Shown here piece by piece: positions 11,175 through 21,379 of a stretch of 64,000 nt of DNA. Positions within the stretch are counted from its first letter, which is position 1, and each line of letters opens with the position of its first letter. This DNA comes from Megascapheus bottae (taxonomy: Eukaryota > Chordata > Mammalia > Rodentia > Geomyidae), in assembly GCA_024803745.1 (NCBI GenBank), contig JANJXV010000195.1:992001-1056000 (forward strand). The letters are read 5' to 3'. Position numbers and translations under genes: made by a program. The notes beneath the pieces are model-generated. The model was not told the DNA's origin. It saw only the letters and a list, made by a program, of their open reading frames with translations, and ran no database searches.

Positions 11175-11845
11175 TTCAAATACTTCTATTGTCTCTTTGA
11201 TATCTCCTCCTTCCTTTTAATTCATTTTCCTTCCTTTTTCTACTCATCTATCTATTTTGTTTGAGTCTTCTACTTATTTGTTATGGATTGGCAACTCTCC
11301 TTGAGATCTTTTGCTTTACTTTGCCTTTTCCCGTCAAGACTATCAGGCTTCAAACTGGAAACCAAAGCTCAAGATAGGTGCCTTCCTGCCTGTCTTCCTT
11401 TCACCTTCCAACATTCTGTCCTATCTCTTTTCCTTCCTCCCACCCTCCATCCCTCCTTCCATTCTTCCCTTCCTCCTTCCCTCCCTCCCTCCCTTCCTCC
11501 CTTCCTTTGTTTTTTTTGTGGTTTATAGGAAAAAGAGTCTCATGTAGCTGTGGGGGCATACACAGCCTCTGGAGTATGAGGATTTTGGTTCAAAGGCAGG
11601 TTGGGCAGGAAAATCCATGAGACTCTTTTCTTCAAGTAATCACCAAGAGACAGGAAGTAGTAGAGCTCTAGACATAAAACACAGAGAGTTCAAGCTCGCC
11701 AGTGCCTTTCACTAAAACAGGTCTCATGGACTTTCCATCCCAGGCTGGCTTTGAACTTCAAACCTCAGATTTCAGCAATCTAAAATGATAGGATCACAGA
11801 TGTGAGCCATGATTTAAATTTCTTTAATTGGCTCTTCTCTTCTAT
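11175..11845 (+). repeat. Composite repeat, arm 2 copy with CCTT/CCCT core
   Basis: Order: 'ctccttccttttaattcatt', 'ttatggattggcaactctcc', 'ctatcaggcttcaaactgg', a pyrimidine tract (about 11385-11515), 'tggtttataggaaaaagag', a SINE-like block, then 'tttctttaattggctcttct'. This is the most complete single copy of arm 2. Confidence 0.78.
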
Positions 11846-11849
11846 TGTT

Positions 11850-11868
11850 TTTCTTTCTTTCTTTCTTC

Positions 11869-11935
<67 letters not shown>

Positions 11936-11936
11936 T
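11850..11936. repeat. (TTTC)n microsatellite
   Basis: About 87 bases of TTTC units with one TTCC interruption. Confidence 0.96.
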
Positions 11937-12129
11937 GATTGTTTTTTTCTAATTCAACATTTGGAATCTCTGCCATTTAGGCCACAAGTCAGCCACTGGC
12001 CTTGGGTCGTTTGCTTCTGGTTCAAGGGATTGAACTCTGGCCTGGTCACTGTCCATGATTGCTTATTTTATTTTATTTCCTCAAACTATCTGTGAGTAAA
12101 ATTGAGGCCAAAACCTGACTTTTGACTTT

Positions 12130-12553
12130 GTTTTAAATTCAAGGCTAGCGGGCTCTAATACATGAACCTCAGTTCAAGTTTTGCCTTTTTATTTTTTTTT
12201 GGTGAGTCATAGCAGATAAGAGTACCCAGAATAAACAGGCACAGCACACAGATGCTTGATATCTGAGGACCATGGTTCAAAGCCAGCCTGGGCAGGAAAG
12301 TCCATGAGACTCCTTATCCCCATTGAACCACCCAGAGGCAGAAAGTAATAGAGTTCTAACCATGAACAAATCACCAATGAGTTTAAGTCCACCATTATCA
12401 GGGAGGCTCATGGATTTTCCTGCCCATGCTGGTTTTGAACCACAATCCTGTGATCTCAGTGAGCTGAGCAACAATAGTATACAGGCATGAATGATGTTTT
12501 CATGCTTTTGAGTTGTCTCTTTGATATCTTCTCCTTCCTCTTAATTCATTTTT
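12130..12553 (+). repeat. Composite repeat, arm 1 copy
   Basis: 'aattcaaggctagcgggctc' through a SINE-like block to 'gttgtctctttgatatcttc' and 'ctccttcctcttaattcat'. It is interrupted here by the COX7A2L retrocopy, which landed in the 'cttaattcattttt' segment. Confidence 0.7.
12540..12553. repeat. Target-site duplication, left copy (COX7A2L retrocopy)
   Basis: CTTAATTCATTTTT, matched by 13632-13645 on the other side of the retrocopy. It lies inside a composite-repeat segment that is uninterrupted elsewhere in the window. Confidence 0.8.
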
Positions 12554-13631
12554 ATACATGTATTTTTTCCACAGTCAAATATTTCATAATTTTAAAGGAT
12601 AACATTTTTAAAAGGTAACGGAAGATCTGTGACATGGCTGCATCCACAAGAAGAACCAGCCTGCATTGTAGTGCGAACAATCCTGCTCTGTTCCCATGGG
12701 AACACAGACATGCTAGGACCTGGGCTGTGGCAAATAGCCCTTTGAAACAAGCACAGGCAGGCTGCAAATAATTTCTATTAATATTTTGCTGCAAGATGGA
12801 AAAATCCCCCAAGGTACCACTAAACCAAGTCCCTTATTTCAAGCACATGGTCTTGGCTTGCCTTACTTCTTCAGTCAAAACCAAATCTATAAAGGCTTGT
12901 GCACTCCAAGGTGGAAAAAAACCTCCACACTCCATGTATCTGAAGACCTCAGCTCTGACTGACACTAACTAACCAGCCCTTGTTCCACCTTCATCCAGAC
13001 TCTGCAGGGAAATCAGGAGACCAAACAAGTGAGTTCTGACGTCTGACAAGCCATATGCACTTCATAAACAAACCAAAATACTGTTCATATCTTTGTCTTT
13101 GTTTTGCAAAATTTTTAAGGAGACCATCCAAGAGGAAGGGATGAAACTGATTATTTGTTACGTGAAAATTGAAGTTTCAAAGGGTCTATTCCAAAAACCC
13201 AACGGTTCTCTGTAGCAGAGCTCTCCTGTTTTGGGGCTGGGAGGCCATGTGGAGGGCAATCAGGAGTGGATGATACCTCCCGCAGTCAGTGCACAGTAGT
13301 TGGGTAAAGCATCAGATCATGCAGGCATCTTTTCAGGTGGATTGGCATACCATCCGATTTCTGGAAAAACTTCTACAGCTCTGGATCTTTGTTCTTCCCA
13401 GCATAATCAAAAACAGTGGGATTGGAAGTCAGCTTTGTTGGCGTGGTTAATATGACAGACAGAGCTTCAGTAGACATCACAAGCTTTAATTCCTGTGGGC
13501 TATCCAGTCTGAAGTCCAGGTTCCAACCAACTTCTGTGTGAAGCCTCTAAACTTGTAGCACAGGATTCGAGCAGCCAAGCCTCCAGCAGCCGCTGCCGGT
13601 GAAATCGCCTAGAAGGATCTGCCTCCTTTGC
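12554..13631 (-). pseudogene. COX7A2L: Processed pseudogene of COX7A2L
   Basis: On the minus strand, sequence from about 13600 down to 13200 translates in pieces to a COX7A2L-like protein. I can read CYKFRGFTQKLVG near the N-terminus, then TPTKLTSNPTVFDYAGKNKD, then KFFQKSDGMPIHLKRCL, and a decayed C-terminus. COX7A2L (COX7RP/SCAF1) is a mitochondrial protein that helps join respiratory complexes III and IV. This copy has in-frame stops (for example after KDPEL), frameshifts and no usable start. It has no introns and a long 3'-UTR-like stretch, and is bounded by a 14-base duplication, CTTAATTCATTTTT, at 12540-12553 and 13632-13645. That marks it as an L1-mediated retrocopy. Assignment rests on protein resemblance recognised by eye. 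Confidence 0.85.
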
Positions 13632-13659
13632 CTTAATTCATTTTTTTGTTCTTTTTTTT

Positions 13660-13890
13660 GTGTGTGAGTTGTGGGGCTTGAACTCTTCTGGACCCAGGCA
13701 TTGTTCCTTAGCTCTTCAGCTCAAAGCTACTGCCCTACACTAGAGCAAAGCTCCACTTGCCATTTTCAAGGGGTTAATTGGAGATAAGAGTCACAGGTCC
13801 TTTTATGCCTGGACTGGTTTTGAACTTTGATCCCAGATCCCAGCTTATTGAGTAGGTAAGATTACAGGTGTGAGCCACCACGCTGGCTTT
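13660..13890 (-). mobile_element. 7SL/B1-headed SINE (antisense)
   Basis: Plus-strand landmarks 'ggggcttgaactc', 'agctcttcagctcaaagcta', 'ggttaattggagataagag' and 'aggattacaggtgtgagcca'-like ending. Fairly well preserved. Confidence 0.85.
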
Positions 13891-13909
13891 TTTTTTTAAT
13901 TCAAGTTAT

Positions 13910-14715
13910 CTAACTTGTTATGGATTGGCCTGTCTCCCTTAGGTTTTTATCTTGCTTTGTTTTTTCCATCCAGGCTAGCAGGATTCAAACCAGGAACAAA
14001 AGTTCAAATTCAGGCTTTGTTTAGTTCATTTGCTCTTATTTGCTTGCTTGCTTGCCTGCCTGCTTGCTTTCTTTGTTTGCTTCCTTTTCTATTTCCTTCT
14101 CTCTTTCTGTTTCCTTCTCTCCTTTCTTGTCTCCCTACCCTCCGCCTTCCACCCTTCCTTGCTTCCTTTTCTTTATTTTATTCATTCTTTCTTCCTCTCT
14201 CTTTCTTTCTGTATTTCCCTCCTTCTATCCCTCCCTCCCTCCCTCCCTCCCTCCCTCCCTCCCTCCCTCCCTCCCTCCCTCCCTTCCTTCCTTCTTTTCT
14301 TTCTTGCTTGCTTTCTTGCTTTCTCTCGTGCTCTAATTTTCTTCCTTTCTCCCTTTCTTTCCTTTCTGTTCTTTGATGGTTTATATGAAGAAAGAGTCTC
14401 ATGAACTTGAGGGATTACAGAGGCTCTCAAATCTGAGGGTTGTCTTTCAAAGCCAGCCTGGGCAAGAAGTTCCTTGAGATTCTTATCTTTAATCAACCAC
14501 CAACAGAGAGGAAGTACTAGAACTCTAGCCATGAGCAAAACAAGTTCAAGCCCCCCACTGCCACTCACTAAAGCAGCTCTCATGGACTTTGCTGCCTAGG
14601 CTGGCTTTGAACCACAATCCTCAGGCCTCAGCATCCTCAGCAGGTAGGATTCCAGATGTGTGACATGATTTGAAAGTGTTTAACTGGCTCTCCTCTACGT
14701 TCTCATTCCTTTTCA
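13910..14715 (+). repeat. Composite repeat, arm 2 copy with long pyrimidine core
   Basis: 'ttatggattggcctgtctcc', 'aggctagcaggattcaaacc', about 340 bases of almost pure pyrimidine (14035-14375, including CCCT units at about 14229-14283), 'gatggtttatatgaag', a SINE-like block, and 'gtgtttaactggctctcctc'. Several long open frames here are low-complexity artefacts. Confidence 0.8.
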
Positions 14716-15320
14716 TGTAGTGCAATACTTCTGTACACATTTTTTGGTCGTTTTTCAGTTTTATTATTTCAGGACCTCTGTTTTCTTGTTGAGATTAACC
14801 ACTCTCCCTCAATTTCTTTTTCAGTTTAAAAGTTTTTATTTTTGTTTTTTTCCCCTCAATATTTAGAAGCCCTGGTACTTGGGACACAGTTATATTACTA
14901 GCTTTGTTGTTTATACCTATATAGGGCTGGAACTTATGGTTTGGGTAGTATTCCTGAGTTCTTTTGTTCAAAACTAGATGCACTATGACTTTGTTCCATA
15001 ATGCAACTTTTGATGCATGGGCCGGGAATCCCCAAGCCCATCCAGATGCCTAGTCAATGTGTTGTGGAAAAACCACGGTAAATAGGGCGACTACGTTTGT
15101 CTCTGTGTATTATTTCTTTTTGTTTTTCTGATTTGGGTATCTCCCTTTGAGATGGGACTACTCCCCTTGCTCTTCTAATGATGAATGTTAAGGATGTTAG
15201 AGGCAGAGGTTTTGATTTGAGTAAAGACAAATTAATTACTCTTTGTAATTTGGAATGGCCGACCTTTGATGTTGGATGGCCTCCAGAGGGTACCTCCAGC
15301 CTCCCCACAATTTTAGAAGG
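14716..15320. other. Diverged repeat DNA, no gene recognised
   Basis: Downstream part of the composite repeat, then sequence that may already belong to the ERV that follows. The 5' boundary of that ERV, and any 5' LTR, could not be located. Confidence 0.4.
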
Positions 15321-16214
15321 TTAGGGAGAAAATTTTCTTACCAGAATGATCTGGCCACCCTGATCAAATTCCTTACTGTTAATCTAGACTTGGTCTTGCA
15401 ACATTTTTAAGAGAAAATTTGGGGTTTACTTAAAGGTCTCTGCTTCTCTGTTAGATGTTTTTGTCTTCTCTGGTACCAACCCTAATGTTTGTTAGATGTT
15501 TTTATGGATTCTTGTTTTTGTGTCCTTGTCACTAAGACAATTTGTGGCAGGACAGAGGCATCAGTCTTGGTTCCCCCAAGACTGATGTTTTACTCTTGCC
15601 CCCCTGATAGGTAGGATGGCTTTGGCCAGCCGGCTCCAGAGAATGGAAGTGTTCATGGGGAGTCGCCCCCTGAGAGTTTTCAGGGTCCCAGGTGTCTTCC
15701 TCACTCTGACTGCTGCCAGGCATGCCATCAAAATTTGGGTGTACTTAAAGGTTTCTACTTTTGTCTTATTTTGTGAGGTATTTCTAGGTCTTGGGCCTGG
15801 TATGGCTGCTCCCACGTGGCAGCAGTTGTAATAAGCTGAATTACTTTGTAAAAGAACTTGGTTCTCACCTGCAAGAGTAAGATTGGCAAAAATCTTAAAA
15901 CAAACTTCAGGAAAATGTATAGCTAATATTAATTTTGCACGCTTTAAACGTAATTGGGTAGAGCTGTTTACACTGTAAATATTGTATCTTGTTTAGCCCA
16001 GAGGTATTAGGGAATTTGGCAATTTAAAGTTTTAGAGGTTTAAATGTGAATTTGTTTACAAATATCAGAAACTTTACCTGTCTGTAGAAATCTGAGACTT
16101 TTGGTGCACTCTTGCATTGAGAATAAATGGGACTACAACACAGCAGAAAGTAGTTGAAGGCTACTGGTGTATGGCCAGACCCACCATTAGGTGGGTCTCT
16201 GGGCTGCTGCTCGT

Positions 16215-16535
16215 AAGCCCACTAATTTGGCTAAGGTTTATTCAGTTTTTCAAGGTAAAGCAGAAACTCCCTCTGAGCACTTAGAGATACTAATGGAAGC
16301 CTTTAGATGGTTTACCCCAATGGACCCCGAGGCCTCTGAAAATCAGGCAGCTGTGGTCAAGTCCTTTGTTAACCAGGCAGCTTCAGATATTAAGAGGAAG
16401 CTACAGAAATTAGAGGACCTAGAAGGAGTATCCAAGACTTACCAGGATTGCTCAGAGAGTTTTTAATAATAGGGATCCCCCAGAGGAGAAATAGCTGAGA
16501 GCAACACAGAAAATGACTAAAGTAGTCATTGGAAA
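16215..16535 (+). pseudogene. ERV gag fragment: capsid C-terminal domain
   Basis: The frame shows NLAKVYSVFQGKAETPSEHL followed by a major-homology-like stretch (F..F TPMDPEA) and FVNQAASDIKRKLQKLE, which is the gammaretroviral capsid C-terminal pattern. A frameshift falls between about 16430 and 16466. The next part, reading NNRDPPEE, continues in another frame and then meets a stop. The open frame's nominal start at 16191 is not a real start. Confidence 0.85.
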
Positions 16536-16559
16536 GGGGGGAATGGCTATTTTGAACTT

Positions 16560-16901
16560 TTGTTTTCACCCCAAGCCCTGCAAAGGGCTTACCAGGAAGT
16601 CTGGTCCAAGCTGAGGGACCTGTACAAGACGAAACCACCTCTGGTGCCTCATCGCTATAGACCAGGTCATTGGCTACTCGTGAAATGCCACCGGCAAGAA
16701 AATCTGGAGCCACGATGGAAAGGACCCTTTCAGGTCATCCTGACAACACCCACCACCCTCAAGGTAGACAGAGTAGCTTCTTGGATTCATTACACCCATG
16801 CCAAGCCAGTGGACCCGTTTCCAGACCTCATAGAACCCTTGGCTGAAACAACTTGGAAGACTGATTGGACTAAAATTAAGTTACTCCGCAAAAATCTATA
16901 A
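16560..16901 (+). pseudogene. ERV pol fragment: integrase C-terminal domain
   Basis: Contains the C-terminal DNA-binding fold seen in gammaretroviral integrases: a PHRYRPGHWLLVK-type strand, RWKGPFQVILTTPT and WIHYTHAKP. The catalytic core is missing. It sits about 25 bases after the end of the capsid fragment, so pol is deleted up to this point. Ends at a TAA/TAG cluster near 16900. Confidence 0.88.
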
Positions 16902-17116
16902 TAGTTATGGGCTATATCTGGACAAGGGCTTTGTATGGGTAAATACTCATAGTTGTTGTGCATTTCCACCTAATTGTGTTAAAACGGGAAAGGGAGCAAA
17001 GTGAAGGAATTTTTCCCCTTGGTTGACAACCTTGTTTTCTGCCTTAGCTGGACCCTTAGGCCCTTGTGTGATTATGGTATGCGGTGATAGCCAAGATTGG
17101 CTCTAAAACTATCATG

Positions 17117-17129
17117 GGAAAGGGGGGAA
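17117..17129 (+). other. ERV polypurine tract
   Basis: GGGAAAGGGGGGAA lies directly against the 3' LTR, where the plus-strand primer is expected in a retrovirus. A similar GGAAAGGGGGGAA also occurs at about 16530. Confidence 0.8.
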
Positions 17130-17472
17130 TGTTGTGCCAAGATTGTCCCATGTTCTGAGAATGATCCCCTCCTCCCTTTGTTCAGGGCCCATGTACTTGA
17201 ACCTCAGGGGCAACAGCGTGAAGCTCAGTGGTTAGACACCTGAGCTCTGATTCAACCAGTGGTTTGAGTTAACAAATAGCCAATCAGGTGGTTGTAATTA
17301 TGGAATTCCCCAATAAAAGCTGTGTAAACTCCTTGTTCAGGGCCTTTCAGCATTGCCGGCTACGGGTACACGGAGGCCCGAATCTATACTTGTAAATAAA
17401 CGACCTTTGCTTTTTAGCTGTGACTGTGGCCTCTGGTGGTCTTTTCTGGGTTCTAGGAATTCGGGTACAACA
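17130..17472 (+). mobile_element. 3' LTR of the class I ERV
   Basis: Starts TGTTGTGCCAAG and ends GGTACAACA (TG...CA). It carries a CCAATCA box near 17280, a TATA-like AATAAAAGC near 17312 and a poly(A) signal AATAAA near 17396. Flanking DNA after 17472 continues as a SINE-like repeat. It is the same family as 32489-32841 and 43665-44085. Confidence 0.9.
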
Positions 17473-18435
17473 CTAGGATTACACACATGAAGCCCTTCTG
17501 CACTGCCTTGCTCTTGTTGTAGTTGTTGTTCATGTGCTAGGGCTTGAACTCAGGGTATGGTCACTGTCCTCACCCAATTTTCTTTCCTCAACCTTAACAA
17601 GGAGTGCCAATAGAGACAAAACTACACTTAGGAGTTGGGTGGGGTTTTTTTTGTTTATTTGTTTTTAAATTTGAGGGAGCAGGCTCTACTTACTGGAACC
17701 ATAGCTCAAGTCTGGCCTTTTTATTACATTGGTGGTTCATAAGAGATATAAGTGCCCTGGAAACACAAGGGCATTACACAGGGGATTGACATCTGAGGAC
17801 CAAGTTTCAAAGCCACCCCAAGTACAAAAGAACCTGAGACTCTTATCTCCAATTAACCCCGAGAAAATGGGAAGTGAGGCTTGGCTTAATGGTAGAGCAG
17901 TAGCCTTGACCTGAACATCTCAGGGACAGTGCTCAGGTCAAGTTCAAGTCCCATGAAGCACCAAAAAAAGTCCCTCTGTTTAAGGACCCAAGATTAGCCT
18001 AGTGGTAGTTTGCTTGCCTAGGATGCACAAAGACCTGGGTACAAATTCCTCGGTACCACATACATAGAAAAAGCCAGAAATGAGCTATGGCTCAAGTGGT
18101 AGAGCTCTAGCCTTGAGAAAGCTCAAGGATAGTGCTCAAGCCCTTACAGAAATTTTCCTGCTGGAGCAGGCTTTTAACCAGCCTCCTAAGTAGTTAGGAT
18201 TACACACATGAAGCACTGCTACACTGCCTGGATCGCTGTTGTTGTTGTTGTTTATGTGCTAGGGCTAAATCTCAGGTCCTAGTCTCTGCACAAAATAATT
18301 TTTTGATTCAGTGTTTCAGGGAGTACCATTAGAGCAATATGGACATATGAGTCTGGTGGGGTTTGTTTTGTTTTTAATTCAAGGCTCCCTGGGTTTAAAA
18401 CATAAGGCATAGTTCTATTTCTGCCTTTTAATTTT
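17473..18435 (+). repeat. Duplicated repeat block with SINE pieces
   Basis: Sequence from 'taggattacacacatgaag' through 'gtgctagggcttgaactcagg' at 17473-17700 recurs, diverged, at 18190-18420. Between them lie an arm-1-like piece (17640-17860), a SINE tail (17875-17965) and a plus-strand IDL-Geo SINE (about 17985-18150). Confidence 0.6.
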
Positions 18436-18436
18436 T

Positions 18437-18625
18437 TTGCCAGTCCTGGGCTTGAGCTCAGGGCCTGAGCACTGTCATTGGACTTTCTCAAGGCTAGAAC
18501 TCTACGACTTGAACCTCAGCACCACTTCTGGCTTTTTCTATAAATGTGGTACTAAGGAATCGAACCTGGGTCTTCGTGCATGCTAGTCAAGCACTTTAAC
18601 CATTGGGCCAAATTCCTGGCCCTTG
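18437..18625 (-). mobile_element. IDL-Geo-like SINE (antisense)
   Basis: Well-preserved copy. Plus-strand landmarks are 'tgccagtcctgggcttgagc', 'ctcaaggctagaactctacg' and 'ggaatcgaacctgggtcttc'. Confidence 0.92.
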
Positions 18626-18639
18626 CCTTTTATTTTTTG

Positions 18640-18960
18640 ATGGTTCATAGGGTATAAGTGTTCCCTGGAAACACAAGGGCACTGCAGAGGCTTGATAATT
18701 TAGGATGGTGGTTTGAAGCCAGCCTGGGCAGGAAAGTCCATGAGACCCTTACCTCCAATAAACAACCCAGAGGCAGAAAGTAGTAGAACTTTAATCATGA
18801 ACAAATCACCGATCAGTTTAAGTACACTATTGCTGAAGGCTCATGGATTGCTGCCCAGCCAGGCTTTGAACCACAATCCTGTGATCTCAGTGACTTGAGC
18901 AAGAATAGGATACAAGCATGAAGGATGTTTTCAAAATTTTGAGTTGTCTCTTGATACCTT
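18640..18960 (+). repeat. Composite repeat, arm 1 copy (split by the L1 block)
   Basis: 'gatggttcatagggtataag', a SINE-like block with 'cagaggcagaaagtagtag', then 'gagttgtctcttgatacctt'. The expected next segment 'ctccttccttttaattcatt' is found 13 kb away at 32227, showing the whole L1 block was inserted here. Confidence 0.8.
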
Positions 18961-18973
18961 CTCCGTCCTTTTA
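18961..18973. repeat. Target-site duplication of the L1 block, left copy
   Basis: CTCCGTCCTTTTA, matched 12 of 13 by CTCCTTCCTTTTA at 32227-32239. The sequence on each side joins into one continuous composite repeat. Confidence 0.75.
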
Positions 18974-20740
18974 TTTATTTATTTATTTATAATATTTTTA
19001 TTGTAATTAATAAAAGGGTTACATGATATTTGCCAGATAGAAGGTGCATTAATTCACTTACATTGATACCCTTACACATGTCTTGGTACCCATTACCATC
19101 CCCTACCCCCCCATCCCCGCCACCCCCGTCTTGGTTTTCCCCCCTTCCCTATCAAATTTCAAATATCCAAATACAAATAAATCCAATGTATCAGATAACA
19201 AAGTGAGATACTGTAACAATATGAGATAACCAAGGAACAGCAAAGGAGATGAGAGATAACGTAGTATATTAAGGACAACAATCATTCATTATATGGCTTT
19301 TGTTTCAATATCCTGAAGGTCCTTTCAATTAGATTCATACTATAGGGCCTTATGTATCAAGATTTTTCTCTATTGCAGATCGCTGCTAGGAGAGCCCAAG
19401 GTTTCTACTGATTATGACGAATGAGGGAAACCATTGAGCCTAAGTTCCTTTGAGTCTGACTTACTTCACTTAATAGGATTTTTTCTAATTCTTTCCATTT
19501 CCTAACAAATGGGTCGATGTCGTTTTTTCTGACAGCAGCATAGAATTCCATTGTGTACAAATACCACAACTTGTTGATCCATTCATCAACTGAGGGACAT
19601 CTAGGTTGGTTCCATATCTTTGCTATGGTGAATAATGCTGCAATGAACATTGTTGTGCCAGTGGATTTAGTATGCCCTATATTCTGGATGGTTGGGTAAA
19701 TGCCAAGCAATAGGATTGGTGGACCATAGGGGAGTTCTATGTTTAGCCTGTTGAGGCATTGCCATACTGCTTTCCATAGTGGTTGAATGAGTTTGCACTC
19801 CCACCAACAGTGGGAGTAGTGATCCCTCCTGGCCACATCCCCTCCATCATCTGTTATTATTCGTTTTCCTGATTCTGGCAATTCTAACTGGAGTCAGGTG
19901 GAATCTTAGAGTTGTTTTGATTTGCATTTCTTTTATGACCAGAGATGTTGAGCATTTCTTCATGTGTCTATAGGCCATTTTTGTTTCTTCTTCAGAGAAG
20001 ACTCTCTTTAAGTCCCATCTTTTAATGGGATGATTGTTACTTTGGAGATTAGTATTGGAGTGATTCAATTTTTTGAGTTGTTGATATATTTTAGATATGA
20101 GGCCTTTGTCCGTTGTTTGGGTGGTGAAGATCTTCTCCCACTCTGTAGGTTTCCTAATTAATTTACTAGCTATGTCCTTTGCCATAAAAAATCTCCGCAG
20201 TTTAATGCAGTCCCACTTATCCAGCCTTTGTCTGATTTGTTGTGATTCTTGGTCCTTACTAAGAAAGTTTCAACCTGTGCCAAGCAGGCCTAGTGTATCT
20301 CCTATTCCTTCTTGTAAAGTTTTCAGTGTATCAGCTTTCACCTCCAGGTCTTTGATCCATTTGGAGTTAATTCTAGTGCAGGGTGACAAAGAAGGATCCA
20401 ACTTTAGTTTTCTGCAGGTGCTTAACCAGTTCTGCCAGCACAACTTGTTGAAGAGGCTGTCTTTCTTCCATTCTATTTTTTTGGCTCCCTTGTCAAAGAT
20501 TAGGTGGCCATAGGTCTGTGGTTTAATATCTGCGTCCTCAGTTCTATTCCATTGGTCTTCAGGCCTGTTCTTGTGCCAGTACCAAGCTGTTTTGAGAATT
20601 ATAGCCCTGTAATAGAGTCTAAAGTTTGGAATTGAAATTCTTCCTGCACTTTTCTTTCCGCTCAGAAGTGTTTTTGCTATACGGGGTCTTTTATTATTCC
20701 ATATGAAATTCTGTATTGCCTCTTCTATTACTTCTTTTTC
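18974..20740 (-). mobile_element. 5'-truncated LINE-1 (L1-A)
   Basis: Minus-strand L1 3' end. It has a T-rich (TTTA)n tail at the left edge, a 3' UTR beginning near 19390 and running down to the tail, then the ORF2 C-terminus (19405-20735 with frameshifts). Residues such as NDIDPFVRKWKELEK mark the end of ORF2. It stops abruptly near 20735 where another L1 3' end begins, so it probably inserted into the poly(A) tail of L1-B. Confidence 0.88.
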
Positions 20741-21379
20741 TTTTTTTATTGTAATTAGTGAAAGGGTTACATGATATTTGCCAGATAGAAGGTGCATTAA
20801 TTCACATACATTGATAGCCTTTCACATGTCTTGGTACCCGTTTCCCTCCCCCCCCCACCCGTCTTGGTTTTCCCCCCTTTCCTATCAAATTTCAAATATC
20901 CAAATACAAATAAATTCAATATATCAGATAACAAAGTGAGATACTATACCAATATGAGATAACCAAGGGACAGCAAATGAGATGAGAGACAACATAGTAC
21001 ATTAAGGACAACAATCATTCATTTTATAGCTTTTGTTTCACTATCCTGGAGGTCCTTTCAATTAGCTTCACATTATATGTCCTTATGTATCAAGACTGCT
21101 CTATTGCAAATCTCTGCTAGTAGAGCCCAAGGTTTCTACTGATTATGACGAATGAGGGAAACCATTGAGCCTAAGTTCCTTTGAGTCTGGATTACTTCAC
21201 TTAATATGATTTTTTCTAAGTCTTTCTATTTCCTAACAAATGGGGCGAGTTTGCACTCCCACCAGCAGTGTAGTAGTGATCCCTCCTGGCCACATCCCCT
21301 CCAGCATCTGTTGTCATTCGTTTTCCTGATCCTGGCCATTCTAGTTGGAGTGAGGTGGAATCTTAGAGTTGTTTTGATT

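Larger units (their letters stand above)
15320..17472 (+). mobile_element. Defective gammaretrovirus-like ERV (class I)
   Basis: A fragmentary provirus. In order: about 800 bases of noncoding sequence, a capsid C-terminal fragment (16215-16535), the integrase C-terminal domain (16560-16901), a short remnant, a polypurine tract and a 3' LTR. Protease, reverse transcriptase, RNase H and almost all of env are absent, so one or more large internal deletions occurred. No 5' LTR or primer-binding site was found. The 3' LTR is related to two other LTRs in this window. Confidence 0.8.

Noticed and set aside
20270..20797. 175-codon minus-strand frame that looks like L1 ORF2 with a novel N-terminus
   Set aside because: It crosses the junction between L1-A and the 3' UTR of L1-B, so its first residues are a chimera from the junction.
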